From contig NC_092054.1 in the NCBI RefSeq assembly GCF_003086295.3, positions 56,831,546-56,895,545 of the forward strand: 64,000 bases of DNA, written 5' to 3'. Of this stretch, positions 54,086-64,000 are shown piece after piece. This DNA is from Arachis hypogaea. Its lineage: Eukaryota; Streptophyta; Magnoliopsida; Fabales; Fabaceae. The notes under the pieces are model-generated. The model was not told the origin of the DNA, made no database searches, and saw only the letters and a list, made by a program, of their open reading frames with translations. Position 1 is the stretch's first letter. Every line of letters starts with the position of its first letter. Made by a program: the position numbers and the translations under genes.

Positions 54086-54330
54086 TTTGAAGAAAAGGAG
54101 GCACATAGGTTAAAAAGGGAGGCACAGTACTACACTATCATAAACAACATCCTGTACAAAAGAGGGATCTCAATACCATTACTAAAATGTGTGCCGACCA
54201 ACAACACAAAGGAAGTGCTAGAAGAAGTACACGGCGGCATTTGCGGCAATTATCTCGGAGCACGAGCTCTCGCCAAAAAAAGTACTCCGGGCGGGATTTT
54301 ACTGGCCAACCCTATTAAAGAGGATTACTT
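54086..54330 (+). pseudogene. Integrase N-terminal fragment of H
   Basis: Frame with REAQYYTIINNILYKRG, PLLKCVP and EEVHGGICGNYLGARALAKK, the region leading into the integrase zinc finger of Tat elements. It continues the frame left at 51620 before E inserted. The sequence then breaks off (near 54300) and the DDE core is missing. Confidence 0.82.
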
Positions 54331-54331
54331 T

Positions 54332-54955
54332 AACTTAGAAGGGCCTGACATGACAAGTCAGCCCAAAATGAAAAGTTATAAAAAGTAGTCCCTAAAAGAG
54401 ACCTGACAAAGGTCCAAATAAGAGGACTACAAAAATAACTTAGAAAGAGGACGACGCAAAGAAGTCGACCTCCTACAAACAAGTTATAAACGTAGTCCCT
54501 GAAAGAGATCTGACAAAGATCCAAGAAAGAGGAAAAATAACTTCGAAGAGATCGACATAGCGAAGTTGGTCTCCCAAAACATAAAGTTATAGAAGTAATC
54601 CCTGAAAGAGACCTGAACAAGGTCCAAGAAAGAGGATTACAAAAGTAACTTAGAAGGGCCCGGCATGACGAAGTCGGCCCAAAACATAAAGTTATAGAAC
54701 TAATCCCTAAAAGAGATTTGAACAAAGTCCAAGAAAGAGGATTACAAAATAACTTGATCCAACATGACGAAGTCGGCCCAAAACATAAAAGTTATAAACA
54801 TAATCTCTGAAAGAGACCTGAACAAGGTCCAAAAAAGAGAATTACAAAAGTAACTTTGAAGGGCCTGACATGACGAAGTCGATCCACGTAAAGTGCAAAA
54901 GGCTACAAAAAGTAATACTTGGCCGAGACCTCACAAAAGGTCCAAACAAAACAGG
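54332..54955. repeat. Tandem repeat, six units of 101-108 bp, in H
   Basis: Units begin AACTT at 54332, 54437, 54539, 54647, 54751 and 54852. Each has GACGAAGTCGGCCC, AAGTTATA and TCCCTGAAAGAGACCTGA-type blocks. Diverged by substitutions and small indels. A satellite-like 3' region is common in Tat elements. Confidence 0.88.
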
Positions 54956-55258
54956 ATTTTTTTTTGTTTGTTGCCTCAAAGGAATCAAAGCCACAAGACT
55001 ACCAAAAGCCTAGAAAAAGTGCCTAGACGAGATCAAGATCGACACGATACTAAAGGCGCGAAGTTGTGATGAAAACAAATTCAAAGGGGCTACCCAAATC
55101 AGCCCCAAGAACTTGAAAGCTATTTTTTGTTTTTTAGCCTAAAGTTGCTAAATAAGCAACTAAACAAGCATCAACAATTAGAAAAATGAAATTTACAAAA
55201 TAAAGAGTTTAAAAGCCCACAAGCCGGGCTATCTACACAATCAAGATAAAAAGTTTGG
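54956..55258. other. H intervening sequence
   Basis: A-rich sequence between the repeat block and the antisense gene's stop codon; contains short T-runs. No gene is seen. Confidence 0.5.
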
Positions 55259-56798
55259 TTAAACATCAGAAGCCTTCTCAGTAGCATCAGTACGAGGTGA
55301 AGGAGGGCGAGTCTGAATAGGCACAGCATCCACAGTACCATCGTCCCGGTTTAAGATCTGGTAGTCAGGATCAGAAGCGGGAGGGCCGACCTCGGCAGGA
55401 GGAATAGCAGGAGCAGACACCTTGGCAGAAGACACAGGGAGGGGATCGACATCATCATCATCCTCGTCATCAGGGACAATCTTACCATCCCTAACAACAT
55501 TATCCAAGCTGAAGAGAGTAAGGTCGGCCTCAGGAGCAATAATCCGAACTTGCTCTTTCAGGTTCTCATAAGCAGCAGTCACCCTGCCAACAAGATGACC
55601 CTGGAGCTCGGAGTAATCAGCTCGGGCGTTCTCCAACTCCGCCTTCAGACGCATTCCCTCCCGATAGGATGTAACATAGCTGTCTTTATGCCTCAGTGCC
55701 GTGTCCTCGGCCAGCCTTACAAAAGCTGCCAGAGAAAGTGAACTCGCCTTCTCGTTCTCCAGATCCTTCTCCAACTTGGCTACCTTTACTTCAAGCTCCT
55801 CCTTCAGGCCCTTCATCCGATCAAACTCCTGTTTAGCCTCCTCCATAAAGGCTTTGGTGGCATGGAGAGGAAGATTTTGAGCAGTCCGGTATAGGGCAGC
55901 CCCCATATACGCCATTCTAACACTACTTTGAGTTATAAAGTCCAGATGGCGAAGGAGCGACACATCGTCCATAGGAAGGGAACCGTAGGGACCGATTTGT
56001 TGATCCACAAATTCAATTGCATTAAATTCAGGAGCATCAAGGTTGAAAGGCTCAGCTATTTTTTGTTTCTTGTTGGGAGGAGCACCAGAACTAGAGGTAG
56101 AAGTTGGTGGAGGGTCAGCCAGACGAACCCAAGGAGTAGGGATCACCTTCCTCGGTCCAGGAGAACTCGGCACAGGTGGCTTCACTTGCACTTGGGAAGA
56201 TCCCTCCCCGGCCGCCTTGGCCGAGATGTTCTGAGCAGCAGTCGCCTTCTTTGCCCTTTTGAAGGCCTTCATGGATTCATTGTTTTTTGACATCTCTGCA
56301 AACACAAAATCAGCCAAAGTAAAGGGTTACAATCACAAGATGAGGAAGCCAAAACTAAGAAACAAGTATAGAAACAAGTCAGGCAACTACCCAAAACAGC
56401 CCGGACCAGGGATGGGTCATTTAAAAATCTTTTTGTATGAAGCTGGGATGGGGCAATATTACACGACCACAACAGGTCGGTCTCAAAAGCAGTAAAAGGA
56501 AAAGTAACGTCCAGTTGACTGAAGAAATATTCATAGGCATAGAAGAAGGGATGCTCCCCCTCGATGGAGGTCGGAAAACAAACCCTCTCATCAGAATCAG
56601 GAGCAACAAGCTTATAATCCCTCTCCCAGGCACTGTTACCACAAATCCTATGACGCTTCCTCAGCTCTATGCAAAATTCAGCATCCACAACAGAAACACA
56701 CATCAAAACAAGGGAGTCCAGCCAATCAGACATCCCCTCGGGAACTCTGGAAGACATCTCTACAATGTTTTGGCGAGAAGACATGAGGCCAACTAATC
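55259..56798 (-). CDS. Antisense gene of H (Tat aORF), probably spliced
   Basis: Lies on the strand opposite to pol. The proposed start codon is at 56784; a first coding exon to 56391 includes PEGMSDWLDSLV, GEHPFFYAYEYFFSQLDVTFPF and CNIAPSQLH. A putative intron follows (56390-56296; GTAGTTGCC donor, TTTGTGTTTGCAG acceptor). The last exon ends at 55259 with KRAKKATAAQ, a long Glu/Lys region that looks like a coiled coil at about 55900-55560, an Asp-rich stretch and a Pro-rich tail. The two open frames join in phase across this intron. Comparable antisense ORFs are known after pol in Tat-lineage elements; their role is unknown. The middle region expected after APSQLH seems shortened. The frame is open, so it may still be expressed. 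Confidence 0.65.
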
Positions 56799-57438
56799 CT
56801 ACAATAAGAAAAGAAGAGGGGATTACTAAAAACATCTCGGACAAGGGATAAAACAACTCAATCAATACAATACAGGCGAACAAACAGAAAAGGAAAATCC
56901 CAAGACTCGAACAAAAGTCCTGGGGCATCCTTTGGAGGCAGTAACAAAGCAGGGTTTTCAGGAAAAATCTACAGATCGCACCCCATCATCTCTCAAACAA
57001 GAAAAGAAGATTTCAAACAACAAGCATTTTTTCATCAAAGTAAAACAAAACACAAAAAGTCATCAAAATCATGGCCTTACCGTCTACCAGCAAAAAGCAT
57101 CCCCAAACATCAAGCACGCCAAGTAGAAACCATCAAAGGCGCAACCTTTTTTCAGAATCAGACAAAAAGCAATCTTCAAATAAAGCAAGGAAAGATGCAG
57201 ATTTTCTGGGTATCGGTATCAGACAGAAACAACAGAATATGCAAAAGCCCTAAAAATATCAAGCAACAGGAAAAGCAAAAAAGGTCATACAGAAGATGAA
57301 GAAACTCCCAGAATACACATTTCAACAACAATTAGGCGCGACAAAAACAGAAAGATCCAAACTTTCTCTAAAGCAAAATCAAAACTTCATCACAAAGCCA
57401 AAGCAACGAAAGAAAAAGAAAATGCGAATGGAACTAAC
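56799..57438 (-). other. Possible 5' UTR intron of the antisense gene
   Basis: On the minus strand, TTCTCCAG followed by GTTAGTTCC at 57439/57438 is a consensus donor. TTTTCTTATTGTAG ending at 56799 is a consensus acceptor, 15 bases before the proposed ATG. Sequence between is A+T-rich and non-coding. Confidence 0.45.
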
Positions 57439-57852
57439 CTGGAGAAGAAAGAAGCTTCGAGGGAAAATGAAGACGTAAAAATGGAAACTGCCCAGAAAAT
57501 CGTCGAACGACGCTGCAACGCAAGAAAAGAAAAATGTAGGCAAAGGACAGAGAGCGAGAGAACGAAAGAAGTTACGAAGAGGAGCGAAGAAGGGAAACCG
57601 TTTTCTGATCACAAATTCAAAATAAAAGGCCACAAGGAAAAATGGGGCAATTAATACCAATTAATGAAGGTATTAAACCCTCGCACGTTCCCAAAGCGCT
57701 GATATAAAAGCGCGCGCTTTTAGAGGAAAACGTTCTACATTGAAAAGCTGCTACAAAAGAATCGACAAAATGCTTGAGTTCGGCTTCACTAGAGAAGGAC
57801 CGAAGTCAAGGACTCGACCTCAAAAAAGAAGGCCGAGCTCAAGCAGGGGCAC
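57439..57852 (-). other. Upstream region of the antisense gene; PPT side of the H 3' LTR
   Basis: Likely 5' exon and promoter zone of the antisense gene on the minus strand. On the plus strand it ends in CTCAAGCAGGGGCAC before the LTR, which serves as the polypurine-type tract. TGATATAAAAGCGCGCG at about 57699-57715 is TATA-like on the plus strand. Confidence 0.45.
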
Positions 57853-58394
57853 TGTTCATACCATGGGTCGAGTTATCTGACCTGGGATGATTGGTGACAA
57901 AGCGACCGACCTCTTCAGGTCAGGCTACCCGACCTCTTCTCAAAGAGGTTGGCCAAATCAACAGGAAAGCCCAACAAAGGGCCCAAATAGAGGAACACGA
58001 CCCAAATCCAAAGGCAATCCAAGCCTATAGAGATAAAGGCGATTTTCTTGAAGATAAGCTGACTTCACTCGAAATAAGATAAGATAAGATAAGATAACTA
58101 ACTTATCTTATTAGAAAGGTCAGCCCACACTACTATAAATACACTGGAGCACCCCAGGTATAACTCATACTCTGATTCTACAATAAACCTGCTTAATACC
58201 TATGCTAACTTAAGCATCGGAGTCTCTCGCAGGTACCCCCCACCCTCCGGTGACCAAGGATCAGAAGTGCAGCCAGTCCAACAAGTCAGACACAACAGCT
58301 CCGGCCGCCACCAGCCAGCCGGACACATCATCTCTGAACAGTACAGAAGATCTCGTCCGAGATCGACCTCTAGTTTCAGGTAACCCTCGGAACA
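57853..58394 (+). repeat. H 3' LTR, about 542 bp
   Basis: Starts TGTTCATACCATGG and ends AACCCTCGGAACA, the usual form for Tat LTRs. It carries GATAAG tandem copies (58072-58097), an opposing CTTATCTTATT (58102-58112) and TATAAATA at 58134-58141. Short length fits Tat elements, in contrast to the 1.5-2.3 kb LTRs elsewhere in the window. Confidence 0.78.
58072..58112. promoter_or_regulatory. GATAAG repeat cluster upstream of the H TATA box
   Basis: Four to five GATAA units head to tail, followed by an inverted CTTATCTTATT, ending about 22 bp before TATAAATA. GATAAG is the plant I-box core; the arrangement can also form a hairpin. Confidence 0.55.
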
Positions 58395-58512
58395 GCTGCC
58401 AATTGGTTCTAGCCTATACCACGAAGGTTCTAACCTCCGGACTCGGTCCGTGGATCAGAAATCCAAGAGATACGCACTCAAGCTGTCGCCCAATGACTAC
58501 GTTGAGCTCAAA
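58395..58512. other. Spacer between H and G
   Basis: 118 bp with no clear repeat or frame. It may be host flank of H; it is the only candidate for non-element DNA that I can point to. Confidence 0.35.
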
Positions 58513-59398
58513 TAGAACGGAGTGATTGTCAGGCACGCGTTCATAGGGTTGAGGATAATGATGAGTGTCACGGATCATCATATTCTCCATATTGAAGTAC
58601 GAGTGAGTATCTTAGAATAAAATCAAGCGTGATTGAATAGAAAATAGTAGTAATTGCATTAATCCATTGAAACACAGCAGAGCTCCTCACCCCCACCTTT
58701 GGGGTTTAGAGACTCATGCCGTCAAAGATACAATGTGAAGTGTAAAAATATCATGAGGTTCTGAATGAATCTCTAAAAGTAGTTTTTATAATAAACTAGT
58801 AACTTAGGTTTACAGAAAATGAGTAGCTAAGTACAGATAGTGCAGAAATCCACTTCTGGAGTCCACTTGGTGTGTGCTTGGGCTGAGCATTGAAGCTTTT
58901 TCGTGCTTAGGCTGTTCCTAGAGTTAAACGCCAGCTTTGGTGCCAGTTTGGGCGTTTAACTCCAATTCTGGCGCCAGTTTGGGCGTTTTACGCTAGAATT
59001 TTTAGGCTGACTTTAAACGCCGTTTTGGGCCATTAAATCTCGAGAAAAGTATAGACTATTATGTATTGCTGGAAAGCCCAGGATGTCTACTTTCCAACGC
59101 AATTGAGAGCGTGCCAATTGAATATCTGTAACTCCAGAAAATCTACTTCGAGTGCAGAGTGGTCAGAATCCAACAGCATCTGCAGTCCTTTTTCAGCCTC
59201 TGAATCAAATTTTTGCTCAAGTCCCTCAATTTCAGCCAGAAAATACATGAAATCACAGAAAAATATACAAACTCCTAGTAAAGCCCAGAAATGTGATTTT
59301 TGAATAAAAACTAATAAAAATATAATAAAAAGTAACTAAAATATACTAAAAATTACCTAAAAACAATGCCAAAAAGGGTATAAATTATCCGCTCATCA
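58513..59398 (-). repeat. G 3' LTR, truncated
   Basis: Minus strand starts TGATGAGCGGATAA. It aligns with the first 890 bp of B's LTR and stops where B has TCCGTTCTAT. The palindromic tract is at 58924-59030 (GCCAGTTTGGGCGTTTAA and others). The last roughly 650 bp of the LTR are missing. Confidence 0.87.
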
Positions 59399-59435
59399 CA
59401 ACACCAAACTTAAATTGTTGCTTGTCCCCAAGCAA
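59399..59435 (-). promoter_or_regulatory. Stem-loop and PPT-like tract before the G 3' LTR
   Basis: Minus strand TTGCTTG-GGGA-CAAGCAA (59435-59418), then CAATTTAAGTTTGGTGTTG to the LTR. Same module as 15427-15463. Confidence 0.75.
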
Positions 59436-60845
59436 CTAAAAACAAAATAGGATAAAAAGAAGAGAATATACAATAAATTCTAAAAATATCAATGAAAATT
59501 AGTTTCAATTAGATGAGCGGGACTTATAGCCTTTTTGCTTCTGAACAGTTTTGGCATCTCACTTTATCCTTTGAAGTTCAGAATGATTAGCATCCATAGG
59601 AACTCAGAATTCAGATAGTGTTATTGATTCTCTTAGTTTAGTATGTTGATTCTTGAACACAGCTACTTTATGAGTCTTGGCCGTGACCCTAAGCATTTTG
59701 TTTTCCAGTATTACCACCGGATACATAAATGCCACAGACACATAATTGGGTGGACCTTTTCAGATTGTGACTCAGCTTTGCTAGAGTCCCCAATTAGAGG
59801 TGTCCAGAGCTCTTAAGCACACTCTTTTTGCTTTGGACCACGACTTTAACCGCTCAGTCTCAAGCTTTTCACTTGACACCTTCACGCCACAAGCACATGG
59901 TTAGGGACATCTTGGTTCAGCCGCTTAGGCCAGGATTTTATTCCTGTGGGCCCTCCTATCCATTAATGCTCAAAGCCTTGGATCCTTTTTACCCTTGCCT
60001 TTTGGTTTAAATGGTTATTGGCTTTTTCTGCTTGCTTTTTCTCTTTTTTTTTTCATTTTTTTTCGCCATTTTTTTTGCAAGCTTTGTATTCACTGCTTTT
60101 TCTTGCTTCAAGAATCAATTTTATGATTTTTCAGATTATCAATAACATTTCTCCTTTTTCATTATTCTTTCAAGAGCCAACAATTTTAAGATTCATAAAC
60201 AACAAATTAAAAAATATGCACTGTTCAAGCATTCATTCAGAAAATAAAAAGTATTGCCACCACATCAAAACAATTAAACTAATTTTAAGATAGGATTCGA
60301 AATCATGTACTTCTTGTTCTTTTGCAAAAAACATTTTTCATTTAAGAAAGGTGAAGGATTCATAGGACATTCATAGCTTTAAGACATAGACACTAGACAC
60401 TAATGATCATTTAATAAAAACACAAATATAGACAAAACATAAAGCATAGAATTTGAAAAATAGAAAAATAAGAACAAGGAAATTAAAGAACGGGTCCACC
60501 TTAGTGATGGCGGCTAGTTCTTCTTCTTGAAGATCCCATGGAGTGCTTTAGCTCCTCAATATCTCTTCCTTGCCTTTGTTGCTCCTCTTTCATGGCCTTT
60601 TGGTCCTCTCTGATTTTATGGAGGATAATGAAGTGCTCTCGTTGAGGTCCATGAGTGGGCTCTCTTGTTTGCTCCATCCTCTTTCTAGTGATGGGCTTTT
60701 GAGATAAATCTCTCCATCTCTCATGACTCAAAGTTGGAAGCAACTGCCTTCCCTTTTCTCTTCCTAGAGGTTTCTCCGGCCTTAGGTGCTATTAGTGGTT
60801 ATGGAAAGCAAAAAGCTGAGCTTTTCCACACCAAACTTAATAGCT
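59436..60845 (-). other. G 3' UTR with a short reading frame
   Basis: Counterpart of B 14106-15426. A minus-strand frame (60743-60501) encodes a Gln/Glu/Lys-rich helical peptide containing HKIREDQKAMKEEQQRQGRD. This family has such a short frame 3' of pol, but B's copy is disrupted; function is unknown. The remainder is T-rich without genes. Confidence 0.55.
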
Positions 60846-60863
60846 TTGCTCGTCCTCGAGCAA
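60846..60863 (-). promoter_or_regulatory. Inner stem-loop of G
   Basis: Minus strand TTGCTCG-AGGA-CGAGCAA, followed by AGCTATTAAGTTTGGTGTGG. About 1.43 kb from the LTR-proximal copy. Confidence 0.72.
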
Positions 60864-61629
60864 AATAAGATAGAAGGGAGTAGAAGAAGAATAATGCAAT
60901 TAATTTTGAAAACTTATTACTGTATACAAGAAAAATTAAGAATTTGAAAAGATATGTAAGTTTTGAAAACATTTTGGAAGGAATTGAAAAGAATTAAAAA
61001 GAGAATAAAAAAAATAATTGGAAAGATTATTAATTTTTGAAAATAGAAATTGAAAGATGAAAGTTTAAAATATGTTTGATGCAAAAAGTTATGAATTAAA
61101 ACATGAAAAATTGAAAAAAAATCGAATTGAAAACAAAATTACCTCCCTTGTGTCATCCTGGCATTAAACGCCCAAAATGCTATCTATTCTGGCATTTAAC
61201 GCCCACTTGTCTGCCTATTTGGGTGTTTAACGCCCAGCCAGATACCCTGGCTGGCGTTAAACGCCAGGAATCCTTCTTTACTGGGCGTTTTTCTGAACGC
61301 CCAGAATGCTGCCATTTCTGGCGTTAAACGCCCAGAATGCTGCCTGCATGGGCATTAAACGCCCATTCTGCTATCCTTACTGGCGTTTAAATGCCAGTAA
61401 GCCTGTCTTCCAGGGTGTGCTATTTTTATCCTATTTTTGATTCTGCTTTAATTCTGCAGCTATTTTTGTGACTCCACATGATCATCAACCTAAAGAAAAC
61501 ATAAAATAATAATGGAAAACAAATAAATGTAATTAAATAACATTGGGTTGCCTCCCAATAAGTGCTTCTTTACTATCTTTAGCTGGACTTTTACTGAGCT
61601 TTTTAATTTAGTCTCAGTTTTGAGCATTC
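60864..61629 (-). other. G 3' UTR, pol-proximal, with palindrome array
   Basis: A+T-rich stretch (60890-61140) then an array at 61158-61397 of units such as CTGGCGTTAAACGCCAG (about 61251) and GGGCATTAAACGCCC. The centre is TTAAA where B has TTCAA. No gene is seen. Confidence 0.8.
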
Positions 61630-64000
61630 TTACTCAACATTACCTTCAAGATAATGTTTGATTCTCTGTCCATTAACAATAAACTTCTTGTCAGAATCAA
61701 TATCTTGAAGCTCTACATAACCATATGGTGACACACTTGTAATCACATATGGTCCTTTCCACCGGGATTTCAATTTCCCAGGGAACAATCTGAGCCTTGA
61801 GTTAAACAGCAGGACCTTCTGTCCTGCCTCAAAGACTCTAGATGATAGCCTTTTGTCATGCCATATTTTTGCTTTCTCCTTATAAATTTTAGCATTTTCG
61901 AAAGCATTGAGTCTGAATTCCTCCAGCTCATTCAACTGGAGTAATCGTTTCTCTCCAGCTACCTTAGCATCAAGGTTGAGGAATCTGGTTGCCCAATAGG
62001 CTTTGTGTTCCAGTTCCACTGGCATATGACAAGCTTTTCCATACACAAGCTGGTATGGAAAGGTCCCTATAGGGGTCTTGAATGCTGTTCTGTATGTCCA
62101 CAGAGCATCATCCAGACTTCTTGCCTAATCCCTTCTACGGGTACTCACAGTCCATTCCAGGATTCATTTTAGTTCTCTATTTGAGACTTCAGCCTGTCAT
62201 TTGTCTGTGGATGATATGGAGTCGCCACTTTGTGGTTAATTCCATATCGGACCAGAGCAAAGTCAAGTTATTTATTGCAGAAATGAGTGCCTCCATCACT
62301 GATCAGTATCCTAGGGACACCGAACCTGCTGAAGATATGCTTCTAGAGGAACTTCATCAGTGTCTTAGTATCATTGGTGGGTGTTGCAATTGCCTCCACC
62401 CATTTAGATACATAGTCTACTGCCACCAGAATATAAGTTTTTGAGTATGATGGTAGGAAAGGCCCTATGAAGTCAATACCCCATACATCAAACAATTCAA
62501 TCTCTAAGATCCCTTGTTGAGGCATGGCATAATCATGAGGCAGATTACCATCTCTCTGGCAACTGTCACAGTTACGTACAAACTCTCGGGAGTCTCTATA
62601 GAGAGTAGGCCAGTAGAAGCCACATTGGAGAACCTTGGTGGCTGTTCGCTCACCTCCGAAATGTCCTCCATACTGTGATCTATGGCAATGCCATAGGATC
62701 TTCTGTGCCTCTTCTCTAGGCACACATCTATGGATCATTCCGTCTGCACACCTCTTAAAGAGATATGGTTCATCTCACAAGTAGTACTTTGCATCAGAAA
62801 TCAATTTTTTTGTTTGCTGCTTACTGTACTCTTTGGGTATGAATCTCACAGCTTTATAGTTTGCAATGTCTACAAACCATGGTACTTCCTGAATGGCAAA
62901 GAGTTGCTCATCTGGAAAGGTTTCAGAGATCTCAGTAGGAGGGAGGGACGCTCCTGCTACTGGTTCTATCCGGGACAGGTGATCTACTACTTGGTTCTCT
63001 GTCCCTTTTCTGTCTCTTATCTCTATATCAATCTCTTGCAGAAGCAACACCCATCTTATGAGTCTGGATTTTGAATCCTGCTTTGTGAGGAAATATTTTA
63101 GAGCAGCATGGTCAGTGTACACAATCACTTTTGATCCTACTAAATAAGATCTGAATTTGTCAATGGCATAAACCATTACAAGTAACTCTTTTTCTGTGGT
63201 TGTGTAATTCTTCTGTGCGTTATTCAAGACACGACTAGCATAGTAAATAACGTGCAGAAGCTTGTTGTGCCTCTGTCCCAATACTGCACCAATGGCGTGG
63301 TCACTGGCATCACACATTAGTTCAAATGGTAATGTCCAGTCTGGTGCTGAAATGACTGGTGCTGTGACCAGCTTAGCTTTCAGTGTTTCAAATGCCTGCA
63401 AACACTCTGTGTCAAAGACAAATGGCGTGTTAGTAGCTAGCAGATTGCTCAGAGGTTTTGCAATTTTTGAAAAATCTTTTATAAACCTCCTATAGAATCC
63501 TGCATGCCCCAGAAAGCTTCTGATTGCCTTAACATTGGCAGGTGGTGGTAATTTTTCAATTACCTCTACTTTAGCTTGATCCACCTCTATTCCCTTGTTT
63601 GAAATTTTGTGCCCAAGGACAATTCCTTCAGTCACCATAAAGTGACATTTTTTCCAGTTCAAAACTAGGTTAGTCTCTTGGCACCTTTTCAAAACAAGTG
63701 CTAGATGGTCAAGACAGGAGCTGAATGAGTCTCCAAATACTGAGAAGTCATCCATGAAGACTTCCAGAAATTTTTCTACCATATCAGAGAAGATAGAGAG
63801 CATGCACCTCTGAAAAGTTGTAGGTGCATTGCACAGACCAAATGGCATCCTTCTGTAGGCAAATACTCTAGAAGGACATGTGAATGCTATTTTCTCTTGG
63901 TCCTGAGGATCTACTGTAATTTGGTTGTAACTTGAATAGCCATCCAAAAAGCAGTAGTATTCATGGCCTGCTAGTCTCTCTAGCATCTGGTCTATGAATG
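61630..64000 (-). pseudogene. pol: Pol of G (partial): reverse transcriptase, RNase H, integrase; broken
   Basis: Enters from the right edge within reverse transcriptase. A frame open from 63986 to 62775 covers [10 protein letters not shown] (about 63755), RNase [15 protein letters not shown] and [17 protein letters not shown] near 62775 replaces a Trp codon. The integrase finger and catalytic start are in 62738-62343 (CDSCQRDGN, WGIDFIGPF), ended by a TAG. 62342-62047 is integrase core with several stops and shifts. 62046-61630 is the C-terminal part ([16 protein letters not shown]), ending at 61630. Sequence identity to B's pol is high by eye. Confidence 0.9.

Larger units (their letters stand above)
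49699..58394 (+). mobile_element. H: 5'-truncated Tat-type Ty3-gypsy element, split by E
   Basis: Retained parts: pol from upstream of reverse transcriptase to the start of integrase (49699-51620 and about 54086-54330), a tandem repeat block (54332-54955), an antisense gene (about 57500-55259) and the 3' LTR (57853-58394). Gag, protease and 5' LTR are missing, as is most of integrase. The extra archaeal-type RNase H and the antisense ORF after pol are hallmarks of the Tat lineage (Ogre/Retand relatives). Confidence 0.85.
58513..64000 (-). mobile_element. G: B-related Ty3-gypsy element, 3' LTR truncated, runs off window
   Basis: On the minus strand: pol (64000-61630), 3' UTR with palindrome array, two stem-loop/PPT-like modules, and a 3' LTR from 59398 that breaks off at 58513 after about 886 bp. 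Protein and UTR sequence resemble B but are clearly diverged. The palindrome variant differs: TTTAAACGCC-type words in place of TTCAACGCC. Confidence 0.88.

Noticed and set aside
56785..56928. Hydrophobic N-terminal extension of the antisense frame
   Set aside because: It lies upstream of a good splice acceptor (TTATTGTAG at 56799) and is more likely intron sequence than a signal peptide.
58395..58512. Host gene exon between H and G
   Set aside because: Too short, no convincing frame or splice signals.

Overview
The window looks like a plant nuclear genome from an intergenic, retrotransposon-saturated block. I see no host gene. The short palindrome CTGGCGTTCAACGCCAG, the long Athila-type LTRs and the tRNA-Asp primer sites suggest a legume, most likely Arachis (peanut). 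The species call rests on recall of peanut repeats, not on a search. Nearly everything belongs to Ty3-gypsy LTR retrotransposons of the Athila/Tat clade, inserted into or fused with one another, and all coding regions are broken.

Layout: 1-1615 is a decayed LTR-like remnant (called I). 1616 to about 5530 is A1, a non-autonomous element (LTR, primer site, ORF-N). It is fused head-on to F, a minus-strand non-autonomous element covering 5531-26077. F's LTR was split by B (5914-17003), the only structurally complete element, with two 1.54 kb LTRs, a 5-bp target duplication ACCAT, gag and pol. C (26078 to about 37215) is an autonomous-type Athila element with gag, protease, reverse transcriptase, RNase H, integrase and a third ORF in the env position. 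A2 (37245-45257) is a second two-LTR non-autonomous element carrying the same ORF-N as A1 and F. 45258-48145 is a second I remnant, and 48146-49698 a lone LTR (D). H (49699-58394) is a 5'-truncated Tat-type element with a second RNase H and an antisense spliced-looking gene. Its pol is split by E (51621 to about 54080), an LTR plus primer site with almost no interior. G (58513-64000, minus strand) is a B-like element that runs off the right edge.

How the pieces relate: C has gag-pol. A1, A2 and F share C's primer site, general LTR type, GC-rich arrays, ORF3 or its remnant, and 3' region, but carry ORF-N instead of gag-pol. They look like parasites mobilised in trans. A1 and A2 share the same inactivating lesions in ORF-N.

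Main observations: (1) a stem-loop with a purine loop (AGGA, AGGG or GGGA) and compensating stem changes lies just before a PPT-like stretch. It occurs twice per element (before the 3' LTR and 1.3-1.7 kb upstream) in A2, B, F and G; C keeps only the inner copy. (2) Each family has its own short-palindrome array in the LTR, upstream of the core promoter where one is visible, and usually a second array of the same motif downstream of the coding region. (3) tRNA-like segments lie in B's 5' leader, B's 3' UTR and E's LTR.
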